Assembly: GCA_041485905.1 (NCBI GenBank)
Contig: JBGPKK010000007.1
Coordinates: 1-57,376, forward strand
Source: JAHFUI01 sp041485905
GTDB lineage: Bacteria > Acidobacteriota > Vicinamibacteria > Vicinamibacterales > CAVVIG01
Length of the DNA stretch: 57,376 nt
Direction of reading: 5' to 3'
Position numbers and translations under genes: made by a program. The notes under the pieces were generated by a model. The model was not told the DNA's origin. It worked only from the letters and a program-made list of their open reading frames with translations, and ran no database searches. Positions 8,112 to 16,174 of this stretch are shown here, piece by piece (within the stretch, counting starts at the first letter, position 1; each line of letters opens with the position of its first letter).

Positions 8112-9118
8112 ATGATTCTGAATCAAAAAGTACTGGCGTCCGTGGCGGGCGTGTTTATCCTTTCAGCCGCCGTTCTGGGGCAAATACCGACCCTCTCTCC
8201 ACCGGCTGTGGCGTTTCCGCCGGGTCCGACCGTGCCGGTCTTTGAGGGCGACTACCACCTCGCATCGTGCCCGAGACTCGCTGGTGTGATGCCACAATTC
8301 ATGACGCTTCGTGAGGCGATACTGGCTGGTGCCAAGCCTTGTACCGCGTGTAAACCCAATGATGATCCACCGATCGGATCATTCGATGTCAGCTATGGAG
8401 CAGCAATCAGGAGCAGGATCGCTGACTACGAACGGGCACGCGCAGCCCGCGTAAGCTTTGACGCTGCCGCCGCAGACGCATTTCGCGTCGCCACTGAGGC
8501 TGCGGAAGCAGAATCACACCTCGCCGACGAAGCGCGCGCAGCGGAGAGGAGACGTAAGGAGGCGGAACCACTGATTCGAGTCACAGCTGCTCAGGCCGTT
8601 GCAATGATTCGGGTTGCGGCGAAGCTGGCTAGCAATGATGCGGATTCTTTCGAGCGTGCGTTCTTGGATTCCGTAGCGAAGATCGCTCCCGACTATCGAG
8701 GACCGCAGTTCATGGACGCTCCAGACGGCCTCACGATCATGGTTCTAGGACCACTCGCGATGTTTTACAGCGAAGCGCGAGAGCGTGTGCGCAAATTTGA
8801 GCCGTTGAGCCCGCCCCCCTCGGGTCGCCGCAGATTCGCATCATCGTCAGCCCGAGCCAGATCAGCGCCCCAGACATCGAAAAAGTAGTCGTGCACCGAA
8901 ATGGAAAGGCCGTGCAGCCGCTACGAACGACGCTGGTGCCGCGCCAGATGGTGACACGCATCGGCGCCAAAGAAGTGATTCACAGTGGAGAAGTCGTCTA
9001 CCCATTGAGCGCCTTCGCGCCGGGCGCCGGCGTAACCGTCACGGTCGTCGCGATTCCGGCTTCCGGACCAAACATTACGAAAATATTTGATTCACTCGAA
9101 TTGCGGACCATTCAATAG
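8112..9118 (+). pseudogene. Exported protein with Zn-ribbon-like CxxC motif, split by a one-base frameshift
   Basis: The first part (8112-8888, 258 residues) has a signal peptide (MILNQKVLASVAGVFILSAA), then a module YHLASCPRL...REAILAGAKPCTACKP. This matches the small YHxxxC...GxxPCxxC metal-binding module seen in Ada-like and nuclease-associated proteins. An Ala/Glu/Arg-rich, probably helical middle follows. After the run of six C at 8814-8819 the frame degrades to RRRFASSSARARSAP and stops. The frame that would result from one extra C continues sensibly as PQIRIIVSPSQISAPDIE to the stop at 9118, giving about 335 residues. So a single-base loss in the C-run is the simplest reading: a pseudogene, an assembly error or a slippage-switched gene. 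The function is unknown. Confidence 0.6.
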
Positions 9119-9143
9119 CGCCGTTCGTACCAAGAACCCAGTT

Positions 9144-9168
9144 GATCGACCGAAGTAGTCGGTCGATC
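9144..9168 (+). terminator. Perfect 10-bp hairpin downstream of the frameshifted gene
   Basis: GATCGACCGA-AGTAG-TCGGTCGATC forms a perfect stem of ten pairs with a five-base loop, 26 bases after the stop at 9118. There is no T-run, so it may be a hairpin-only terminator or RNA-stabilising structure. Confidence 0.45.
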
Positions 9169-9370
9169 CGAAAAGGAGCCACAACCTCTTTCCCGACAAG
9201 GCGGACCAGGCTGGTGTGTGTAGGAACCGCCATTCTCTCAAAGTCGGCGCGCGGGATGCATCACGGCCGCGTCACCCGGGGGTTGAAAACCGCATAACTG
9301 AACTGACGTCCGCATGCAGCCGTGGGCGCGCGCGTTAATGGCGGTTGCGCCGCGGCTGATGCGGTGACGG

Positions 9371-9670
9371 TTGGGCCGATCGCTTCGCCACAAGCTCGGC
9401 ACGGCGCTCTTCATGCAAGGCGACATCCCTGCCGAATCGCTTCATCAGTACGCGGAGACTCAACCCCCGCGCGTCGTCGGCGAGGTGGGATGTGTCTGGC
9501 GGTCGCGCTGGCGCGGGTGCTGGCCGCCGCGCCCGACGATGGCGATGACGCTCGCGGAGTTGTGGGACTACCAGCAAGCCGCCGCGATTCGGCGCGGCGT
9601 GATGGCCGCCGCCACACGAGCCGGGTTGAAAGACGCGTTGCGCCTTATCGAGGGGCACCTTCGAGCACGC
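9371..9670 (+). pseudogene. Collapsed remnant of the TPR lipoprotein gene
   Basis: This stretch is a mosaic of four collinear pieces of the intact TPR gene at 10340-12004. 9371-9424 matches 11231-11284; about 9431-9491 matches 11511-11582; about 9494-9541 matches 11667-11713; and about 9541-9670 matches 11796-11925. Three large internal deletions joined them. The last junction lies on a shared GACGAT, which suggests deletion by microhomology. A short frame stays open across part of it but crosses frame changes, so I regard it as non-functional. Confidence 0.75.
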
Positions 9671-9701
9671 TCATGCTATCCTCGCCCGAGGAGAGTCGCA
9701 C

Positions 9702-9950
9702 ATGGATATCACCATCCCCAAGAGCCTTGAGGCACTGGTCCGTCGGAAAGTCGACGAAGGCCATTACAGTACGGAGGACGAGGTGGTTGCGGATGCTCTC
9801 CGCCTCATGCAAGCACGTGACGAAGTGGCCCAGATCAAGCGCGCGCGGTTGCAGGATGCCATCGAGCGCGGCTACGACGACGTCGGTGCAGGCAGGGTGA
9901 TCAGACTCGAGAGCGACGACCAGATCGACGCCTTCTTTGCCGACCTGTGA
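9702..9950 (+). CDS. parD: ParD-like antitoxin (ribbon-helix-helix)
   Basis: An 82-residue protein whose first half (MDITIPKSLEALVRRKVDEG, then YSTEDEVVADALRLM) matches the ribbon-helix-helix of type II ParD/CC2985-class antitoxins: a short beta-strand, then two helices. The acidic tail (ESDDQIDAFFADL) is the usual toxin-wrapping segment. It binds and neutralises the ParE toxin and normally represses its own promoter. A GAGGAGAG-like ribosome-binding site lies 11-18 bases before the ATG. Its stop codon overlaps the toxin start as GTGA, so the two are translationally coupled. Confidence 0.88.
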   Translation: MDITIPKSLEALVRRKVDEGHYSTEDEVVADALRLMQARDEVAQIKRARLQDAIERGYDDVGAGRVIRLESDDQIDAFFADL

Positions 9951-10261
9951 GGCGTCTCGAATTCGCCGAGATCGCTCGATCGGATCTGAAGTCGATACGG
10001 CGCTACTCACAGAGAACGTGGGGCCTGGAGCGCACGGTGCAGTACATCGCGGCGCTGCGCGACACCATGAAGGGACTGGTCGCCGGCACCGTCGTGAGCC
10101 GCGAACGCGATGACCTCCGGCCCGGGCTACACATGGCTACCAGTGGCCGTCACTGCGTCTTCTTCGAGGCAGACCGCTCACGAATTCTTGTTGTTCGCGT
10201 GCTGCACGATCGGATGGACTATGGACGTCATCTGGACACAGAGGAGAACACGGACAAGTGA
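9947..10261 (+). CDS. parE: ParE/RelE-superfamily toxin
   Basis: A 104-residue toxin of usual length starting at GTG, overlapping the antitoxin stop by four bases. Family features: LEFAEIARSDLKSIRRYS near the N-terminus, and the C-terminal block SGRHCVFFEADRSRILVVRV followed by LHDRMDYGRHL. ParE members poison DNA gyrase; RelE-type relatives cut mRNA at the ribosome. The pairing with a ParD-type antitoxin favours ParE. The pair sits between a ruined and an intact copy of the TPR gene. Confidence 0.88.
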   Translation: MRRLEFAEIARSDLKSIRRYSQRTWGLERTVQYIAALRDTMKGLVAGTVVSRERDDLRPGLHMATSGRHCVFFEADRSRILVVRVLHDRMDYGRHLDTEENTDK

Positions 10262-10339
10262 CTGAGTCCCGCCCGACGTGCCAGGTTCTCATCCGCCGGC
10301 TCTGAAGGAAGCGACCGGTGTGACGCCGGGCGGCACAAA

Positions 10340-12004
10340 GTGAATTCAAGGAAACATCTGCTTCGTGTGTTCGTGTTGTCGTGGCTGCCGTTGGCGGGTG
10401 CGACGGGCGTGCTGTCAGGGTCCATCGCGTGTGCGTCGCGGCCGGCGCTCCTGCCTGTCTCGCTGCCGGATCTGTCCCGCGCGGATCCGGCGGTGCAATC
10501 ACAGGTGCGGGACCTGTTCACCGCGCTGACGCAGAAGGTCGGGACGCGCGGCGCCCAGGCCGACGATCTCGGTACGGCCTTCGGCAGAATGGGGATGGTC
10601 CTTCAGGCCGCCGAATACTACGACGCGGCCGAGCCGTGTTACCGCAACGCGCAGACCCTCGTGCCGAGCGAAGGACGCTGGCCCTACTACCTTGGCCACC
10701 TGTACACGAGCAAGGGTGACACTGACAAGGCCGAGGCTTCGTTCCATCGGGTCCTCGAGTTGCGGCCGGACGACCTCCCCACGTTGGTCTGGCTGGGGCG
10801 TCTGTACCTCGACAAGGGCCGGCCCGAGGACGCCGAGCGTCAGTTCGCCAAAGCGCTGACGGAATCGCCGCGGGCCGTTGCCGTGATGGCCGGTCTGGGA
10901 CGCGCGGCCCTGGCACGGCGGGATTTCGCGGGCGCCGTGAAGAACCTCGAAGACGCACTGGCGGTCGATCCCGAGGCCGAGAGCCTGCACTCGCCGCTCG
11001 CGATCGCCTACCGCGGACTCGGACAGTTGGATAAAGCCGCGCCTCACCTGCGACAGTGGCGCAACCGCGACATCCTGCTGCCCGATCCGTTGCGGCAAGA
11101 GCTCGATCTCGTGCTGGAAAGCGGGTTGTCCTATGAACTGCGCGGCGTTCGCGCGCTCGAGGCCAAAGACTGGACCACCGCGGCGGCCTATTTCCGCAAG
11201 GGAATCGCGTTGACGCCAGACAACACGCAACTGGGGCGATCGCTGCACCATAAGCTCGGCACGGCGCTCTTCATGAAGGGGGACGTTCACACCGCCCAGG
11301 AGCAATTCGAGACCGTCGTGCGGATGGCGCCGCCTGGTGGCGTGGACGAATCGACCGCAAAGGCGCACTACAGTCTGGCCGTGCTCATGGCGTCGACCCG
11401 TCGAAGTCGCGAGGCGGTCGAGCATTTCTCGGCCGCGGTGAAGTACCAGCCCAATTACGTCGAGGCGCACGTCGGCCTGGCGGACGCGCTGCGACAGAGT
11501 GGACGTGCGGCCGAATCGCTTCATCAGTACGAGGAGACGCTCGCGCTCAACCCCCGCGTCCCGTCGGCGAGGTTGGGATATGCCATGGCGCTCGTCCGCC
11601 TCCGTCGCTACCGCGCCGCGCTCGACTGGCTGACCGACGGGACGACACGCTATCCCGATCAACCCGAACTGGCGCTCGCGCTGGCGCGCGTGCTGGCCGC
11701 CGCGCCCGACGATCGCGTCCGCGACGGCCGGCGTGCATTGGCCATCGTTCAGGAGTTGTTCAAGTCGCACAAGAGCACCGACCTCGGCGAGACGATGGCG
11801 ATGACGCTGGCGGAGTTGGGGGACTACCAACAGGCCGCCGCGATTCAGCGCGGCGTGATGGCAGCCGCCACACGAGCCGGGTTGAACGACGCGTTGCGGC
11901 GCATGGAGGGGAACCTTCGGCTGTACGAACGCCACCAGCCCTGCCGCACGCCGTGGACCGACGACGAGTCGGCAGCCGCTCAGCCTGCGTCCCCGCGTCC
12001 TTGA
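10340..12004 (+). CDS. TPR-repeat exported protein, probable lipoprotein, copy 1
   Basis: A 554-residue protein starting at GTG. The N-terminus has a basic then hydrophobic segment ending near SGSIACAS. The cysteine could be lipidated, though the lipobox is weak (SIAC). The remainder is a run of tetratricopeptide repeats from about residue 70 to 530, with units such as YYDAAEPCYRNAQTLVP and DAERQFAKALTESPRAVAVM, expected to form a superhelical protein-binding scaffold. The tail CRTPW is shared with the paralogue at 18003-19694 and is a good marker of the pair. In both places TPR genes are near FG-GAP proteins and TonB receptors. The partner it binds is unknown. Confidence 0.85.
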   Translation: MNSRKHLLRVFVLSWLPLAGATGVLSGSIACASRPALLPVSLPDLSRADPAVQSQVRDLFTALTQKVGTRGAQADDLGTAFGRMGMVLQAAEYYDAAEPCYRNAQTLVPSEGRWPYYLGHLYTSKGDTDKAEASFHRVLELRPDDLPTLVWLGRLYLDKGRPEDAERQFAKALTESPRAVAVMAGLGRAALARRDFAGAVKNLEDALAVDPEAESLHSPLAIAYRGLGQLDKAAPHLRQWRNRDILLPDPLRQELDLVLESGLSYELRGVRALEAKDWTTAAAYFRKGIALTPDNTQLGRSLHHKLGTALFMKGDVHTAQEQFETVVRMAPPGGVDESTAKAHYSLAVLMASTRRSREAVEHFSAAVKYQPNYVEAHVGLADALRQSGRAAESLHQYEETLALNPRVPSARLGYAMALVRLRRYRAALDWLTDGTTRYPDQPELALALARVLAAAPDDRVRDGRRALAIVQELFKSHKSTDLGETMAMTLAELGDYQQAAAIQRGVMAAATRAGLNDALRRMEGNLRLYERHQPCRTPWTDDESAAAQPASPRP

Positions 12005-12109
12005 CACATCTGGCGGCCGGTGCGACGAGCCAGGGCCGCAATCCGCGGATCCAGCGGAATTCGCTGATCAAGCGGCCGCAGGGAACCGGACCGAGCGATC
12101 CTCCAGTGT

Positions 12110-12148
12110 CGGTTTTCGGCCCAAAAACCGTTGACTCGACGCGGCTTA
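12110..12148. repeat. Dispersed repeat, copy 1 (CGGTTTTCGGCC hairpin plus tail)
   Basis: A hairpin CGGTTTT-CGGCCC-AAAAACCG followed by TTGACTCGACGCGGCTTA. The same element with one base less in the loop and one base changed in the tail is at 24263-24300. It abuts the truncated lysR, and its terminal TTA supplies that gene's TAA stop on the minus strand. Confidence 0.75.
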
Positions 12149-12448
12149 CGATTCGAACGAAGTGTTGATGTGATCGCGCTTGGACTGGCCCGCGGTCTCG
12201 ATGAAATCCGACGCGGTCGCGTCGCGCATCCGCGCCCTGTCCAGCAACTGGCGGCCCGCGTCGGTGATCGTCACGCCCTGGCGATGGCGGACGAACAGCG
12301 TGACGCCGAGCTCCTCCAGTTGTCGGATGTGACGGCTCAAGGGCGGCTGGGAGATGTGAAGACGCTCGGCGGCTCTCGTCACGCTGGCTTCTGCTGCGAC
12401 GGCGATGAATGCACGGAGGTGCCGGAAATCCACGGTGGGCGATTCCAT
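12146..12448 (-). pseudogene. Truncated LysR-family regulator (DNA-binding domain only)
   Basis: A 100-residue remnant aligned to the first third of the LysR at 252-1199: MESPTVDFRHLRAFIAV, the helix-turn-helix (SVTRAAERLHISQPPLSRHI) and the linker to about residue 95. The effector-binding domain is absent. The stop codon lies in the dispersed repeat at 12110-12148. It could still bind DNA as a helix-turn-helix fragment, but LysR proteins need the missing domain to tetramerise and respond. I treat it as a truncated gene. The start ATG at 12448 overlaps the LysR-box dyad. Confidence 0.8.
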
Positions 12449-12461
12449 ACCAGATCCGTAT
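12447..12461. promoter_or_regulatory. Candidate LysR-type operator, second copy
   Basis: An ATAC-CAGATCC-GTAT dyad identical to the one at 1213-1227, in the same position relative to the divergent small exported gene. Since the local lysR is truncated, this site may be read by the intact regulator at 252-1199. Confidence 0.6.
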
Positions 12462-12585
12462 ACCTGTTTTCCCAAAGATGTATTGGACAGCGGTCGTCGA
12501 GAGGCGCAGCGTATGCGCGGCTGCTGCGTACGTGTGTGCCTCGCGAGCCACGTCGGTATTCGCATGATCGGGAAAGGACGGACAG

Positions 12586-12963
12586 ATGACTTCACGCAGT
12601 CAGGTGATGGTGCTGACGGCTTTCGCGGCGCTCTCCGCTGTGTATGTTTTCGCTGCGGTCGACATCACCGGCAAATGGACCGCTGCCTTCAATACCCAAA
12701 TCGGCGAGCAGAAGTACACCTATACCTTCCAGGTCAAGGGCTCCGAGTTGAATGGGACAGCGGCCTCAGAGATCGGCACGACTGCGATCAAGAACGGCAA
12801 GGTCGACGGAGATACCGTCACGTTTGTGGAGCCGCTGGACTTCATGGGCATGCTGCTCGACATCTCGTACACCGGCAAGATCGTCTCCGCCGATCAAATC
12901 GACTTCACCCGAAAGGTCGCGGATATCGCGACCGAGACGCTGGTTGCGAAACGCGCAAAGTGA
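12586..12963 (+). CDS. Small exported protein, cassette copy 2
   Basis: A 125-residue paralogue of the protein at 1346-1720: a signal peptide (MTSRSQVMVLTAFAALSAVY), then DITGKWTAAFNTQIGEQKY and a glycine-rich beta pattern. The N-terminal half differs at several positions, while the last 40 residues are identical. The start is the ATG after an AAAGGACGGAC leader shared with copy 1. It is followed 50 bases later by a TonB receptor. The function is unknown; a small secreted or periplasmic beta-barrel partner of the receptor is a guess. Confidence 0.8.
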   Translation: MTSRSQVMVLTAFAALSAVYVFAAVDITGKWTAAFNTQIGEQKYTYTFQVKGSELNGTAASEIGTTAIKNGKVDGDTVTFVEPLDFMGMLLDISYTGKIVSADQIDFTRKVADIATETLVAKRAK

Positions 12964-13012
12964 GCGCCGACCCACACCCACAACGACTCGTGATTGCAGT
13001 CAAGGAGGGATC

Positions 13013-16000
13013 ATGCGGGGAATGAAGCCGGTCGTGTTCGCGCTCGTGATGCTGGTGACGGCTTCCGCGCCAGCCTTCGCTCAGAGCGGTGCTTCGATTA
13101 CCGGTGTCGTGAAGGACTCGTCGGGCGCGGTCCTGCCGGGCGTCACGGTCGAAGCGTCGAGCCCGGTGCTGATTGAGAAGGTTCGGACGGGCGTAACCGA
13201 CGGCGGCGGCGTGTACCGGATTACCGAGCTGCTGCCCGGAGTGTACACCGTGACATTCACACTCACCGGGTTCAGCACGCTCAAGCGTGAAGCAGTCGAG
13301 GTGACGGGATCGTTCACGACGACCCTCAACGGAGAGCTCAAGGTCGGATCGGTGTCGGAGACGGTCACCGTGACCGGAGCCACCCCGATCGTGGACGTCC
13401 AGAACGCGACCCGCCAAACCGTCGTCAATCACACGGTGATCGACGCGCTGCCCACCGGGCGCAACATGTTCAACCTGGGCGTTCTCATTCCCGGGATCGT
13501 CCTGGCGACCGGCGGCCTCGCGAATCAGGACGTCGGCGGCGCACTCGGCCCGAACACGCTGGCCCTGGCCATCCACGGCGGGCACACTGAGGACCAGCGA
13601 TTCACGATGAACGGCATCTCGCTCAGCACGATGATCGGCGGCGGATGGGGCGGCGGCACGATCCCCAATCTGGCCGGCGTCAGCGAGATGCTGTTCGATA
13701 CCTCCGCCGTGGACGCGAGCCTGTCGACGGGTGGCGTACGGATCAACTTCATCGCCAAAGATGGAGGAAACAGGTTCTCCGGCACCGTCCAGGGTAACTT
13801 CGCGAACAGCTCGATGCAGGGCGACAACTTCACCGACCGGCTGAAGGCGCGCGGCCTGACGACGCCTGGCAACATCACCAAGAACTGGGACTTCAATCCG
13901 GGATTCGGCGGTCCGCTCGTGAAAGATCGATTGTGGTTCTACCTGTCGGGCCGCAGCCAGGGTGCCAACACGCTCGTGCCCGGCCAGTTCTACAACAAGA
14001 ACGCGAACAACCTGAACGCCTGGACCTACGTGCCGGATACCTCCAAGCCGGCGGAGCTCCATCGCAAGTGGGAGGACTACAACGCGCGCATCTCGTGGCA
14101 GGCGGCCCAGAAGCACAAGATCGGCTTCCTGTACAACATTCAGAGCAACTGCTTCTGTCCCTTCGGCAGCAGCAGCCTCACCGCGCCTGAAGCGGGCAAC
14201 GATCAGCGGTTCCCGTTGCAGCGTCCGATCGCGGTGGATTGGAGTTCCCCGATCTCCAGCAAGCTCCTGCTCGAGGCGAGCGCGATGCACCGTATCGAGC
14301 GGTGGGGCGCCTACGACCTGAGGAGCGCGGGAAACGAGGTCGACCCGAGAATGATTTCGGTGGTGGACAACGGACCGGGAGCGTTCAGGCCCGGCATGAC
14401 CTACCGGTCGGCCGCGCAGTACAGCAACAACTTCAACACCACGTTCCACTGGCGGTTTACGGCCTCGTACATCACCGGCGCCCACGCGCTCAAGTTCGGC
14501 TTCAACGATGCGTGGGGCGATTCCCAGCAGGACAGCTATAGCCGCGTCCCCTACAGTTATACGTTCCTGACGCCGGTCGGTGCCGCACCGACGCCGTTCT
14601 CGGTGACGGTGCGAGCGGTGCCCTACTCACAGACCATCGCCGTGAACCGCGATCTCGGACTGTTCGCGCAGGACAAGTGGACCCGTGGGCGGATGACGTT
14701 GAGCGCCGGCCTGAGGTTCGACCACGTCAGGAACAGCTTCCCCGTCCAGACGCTCGGACCGACGGCGATGACACCCGACCGGAACATCACCTTCCCCGAG
14801 ACGCCGTTCCTCAATTGGAACGACATCACGCCGAAGCTGAACTTCGCGTACGACCTGCGTGGCGACGGGAAGACGGCCATCAAGATCACGCTCAACAAAT
14901 ACTTGAGGGGGTTTGGCACGTCGTTCGGCAACATCCCCGAGCCCAACCCCGTCTCCGCGGCTGTCGGCTTCGGTAACGCCACGCGCACCTGGAATGACTT
15001 CACGTACGCGCCAGGTGATCCGCGCAACGGCAACTACGTGCCGGACTGTGATCTGTCCACCCGCACGCCGGGCGCGAACGGCGAATGTGGGGCGCTAAGC
15101 GATCTCTCGTTCGGCTCGAACAGCGTGCAAACCCTTCTCGACGCGCTCAAGTACGACCCGAACCTGGCGACCGGGTGGGGGAAGCGTGAATACAACTGGG
15201 AGTTCTCCGCGGGCGTGCAGCACGAACTGGTACCGCGCGTGTCGATGGACGTCGGCTTCTTCCGGAAGTGGTACGGAAACTTCCACGTGGTGGACAGCCT
15301 GTCGCTCTCGCCGTCCGATTTCAGTCACTTCAGCTACACAACGCCCTCGGATCCGCGGCTGCCCAACGGCGGCGGCTACACCGTGACCGACATGCTGGTC
15401 GTCAAGCCGACGACGGGTTTCGGTGGCTTCGCGCCGGCCGCGAATGTCGTCAAGCTGTCGGACGACGTCGGCAGGCAGATCGAGCACTGGAACGGATTCG
15501 ACGTCACCCTCAACGCCCGGCTTCAGAACGGCTTCATCGCCCAGGGCGGCGTCAGCACCGGGCGCACGAGCCGCGACAACTGTGACATCGTCCAGGCGCT
15601 GCCCGAAACGGCCCTCGACACGTTCAACTTCTTCAACGGAGGGTTCTTTCTGAACAACGTCCCGGCGTCCTTCTGCAAACAGGACGGCGTGTTCATTACA
15701 CAGGTCAAAGGGCTTGCCGCGTACACCATCCCCAAAGTGGACGTTCAGGTGAGCGGAACCTACCAGGACCTGCCCGGCGTACCGATCACGGCGACCGCCA
15801 ATCTGAGCGGCGTGCTGCCCCTCACCCATACGCTGTTCGGATTCCCGTTCCCCAGCGGCCTGCAGGGAATCTTTCCGGCCTTCCACATCGTGGAGCCGGG
15901 AACGCAGTATGGCGAGCGGTTGCATCAGGTCGATCTGAGCATCAAGAAGATTCTCAAGTCCGGCCGCACACGCACGATGATCAGCTTTGATATCTACAAC

Positions 16001-16135
16001 GCGTTCAACGCGGACACGATTACCGGGCAAGACAACAATTACACGTTGGTCCCGGGCGGCCAGGCCATCTGGCAGGTGCCGAACCTGATTCTTCAGGCGC
16101 GGTTCTTCAAGATCGGCGCGCAGATCGACTTCTGA
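13013..16135 (+). CDS. Oar-like TonB-dependent outer-membrane receptor, copy 2
   Basis: A 1040-residue receptor. Signal peptide MRGMKPVVFALVMLVTASAP ends at AFAQ. A carboxypeptidase-regulatory-like domain spans about 28-110 (SITGVVKDSSGAVLPGVTVE). A plug-like region holds LPTGRNMFNLGVLIPGIV, and a long barrel ends in phenylalanine (IGAQIDF). The ATG at 13013 was chosen for its signal peptide and the AAGGAGGG just before it; the frame is open further upstream only because it overlaps the small exported gene. It is similar to copy 1 in the N-terminal domain and strongly diverged in the barrel, so the two probably take up different substrates. It converges with the Tat-exported FG-GAP gene. Confidence 0.92.
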   Translation: MRGMKPVVFALVMLVTASAPAFAQSGASITGVVKDSSGAVLPGVTVEASSPVLIEKVRTGVTDGGGVYRITELLPGVYTVTFTLTGFSTLKREAVEVTGSFTTTLNGELKVGSVSETVTVTGATPIVDVQNATRQTVVNHTVIDALPTGRNMFNLGVLIPGIVLATGGLANQDVGGALGPNTLALAIHGGHTEDQRFTMNGISLSTMIGGGWGGGTIPNLAGVSEMLFDTSAVDASLSTGGVRINFIAKDGGNRFSGTVQGNFANSSMQGDNFTDRLKARGLTTPGNITKNWDFNPGFGGPLVKDRLWFYLSGRSQGANTLVPGQFYNKNANNLNAWTYVPDTSKPAELHRKWEDYNARISWQAAQKHKIGFLYNIQSNCFCPFGSSSLTAPEAGNDQRFPLQRPIAVDWSSPISSKLLLEASAMHRIERWGAYDLRSAGNEVDPRMISVVDNGPGAFRPGMTYRSAAQYSNNFNTTFHWRFTASYITGAHALKFGFNDAWGDSQQDSYSRVPYSYTFLTPVGAAPTPFSVTVRAVPYSQTIAVNRDLGLFAQDKWTRGRMTLSAGLRFDHVRNSFPVQTLGPTAMTPDRNITFPETPFLNWNDITPKLNFAYDLRGDGKTAIKITLNKYLRGFGTSFGNIPEPNPVSAAVGFGNATRTWNDFTYAPGDPRNGNYVPDCDLSTRTPGANGECGALSDLSFGSNSVQTLLDALKYDPNLATGWGKREYNWEFSAGVQHELVPRVSMDVGFFRKWYGNFHVVDSLSLSPSDFSHFSYTTPSDPRLPNGGGYTVTDMLVVKPTTGFGGFAPAANVVKLSDDVGRQIEHWNGFDVTLNARLQNGFIAQGGVSTGRTSRDNCDIVQALPETALDTFNFFNGGFFLNNVPASFCKQDGVFITQVKGLAAYTIPKVDVQVSGTYQDLPGVPITATANLSGVLPLTHTLFGFPFPSGLQGIFPAFHIVEPGTQYGERLHQVDLSIKKILKSGRTRTMISFDIYNAFNADTITGQDNNYTLVPGGQAIWQVPNLILQARFFKIGAQIDF

Positions 16136-16174
16136 TCGCAAGGCAGGCAGGTCGGGTGGGTTGGGTAGGATCGC

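Noticed and set aside
12752..13012. Long N-terminal extension of the second TonB receptor
   Set aside because: It overlaps the small exported gene in another frame, lacks a signal peptide, and a strong ribosome-binding site with signal peptide lies at 13013.
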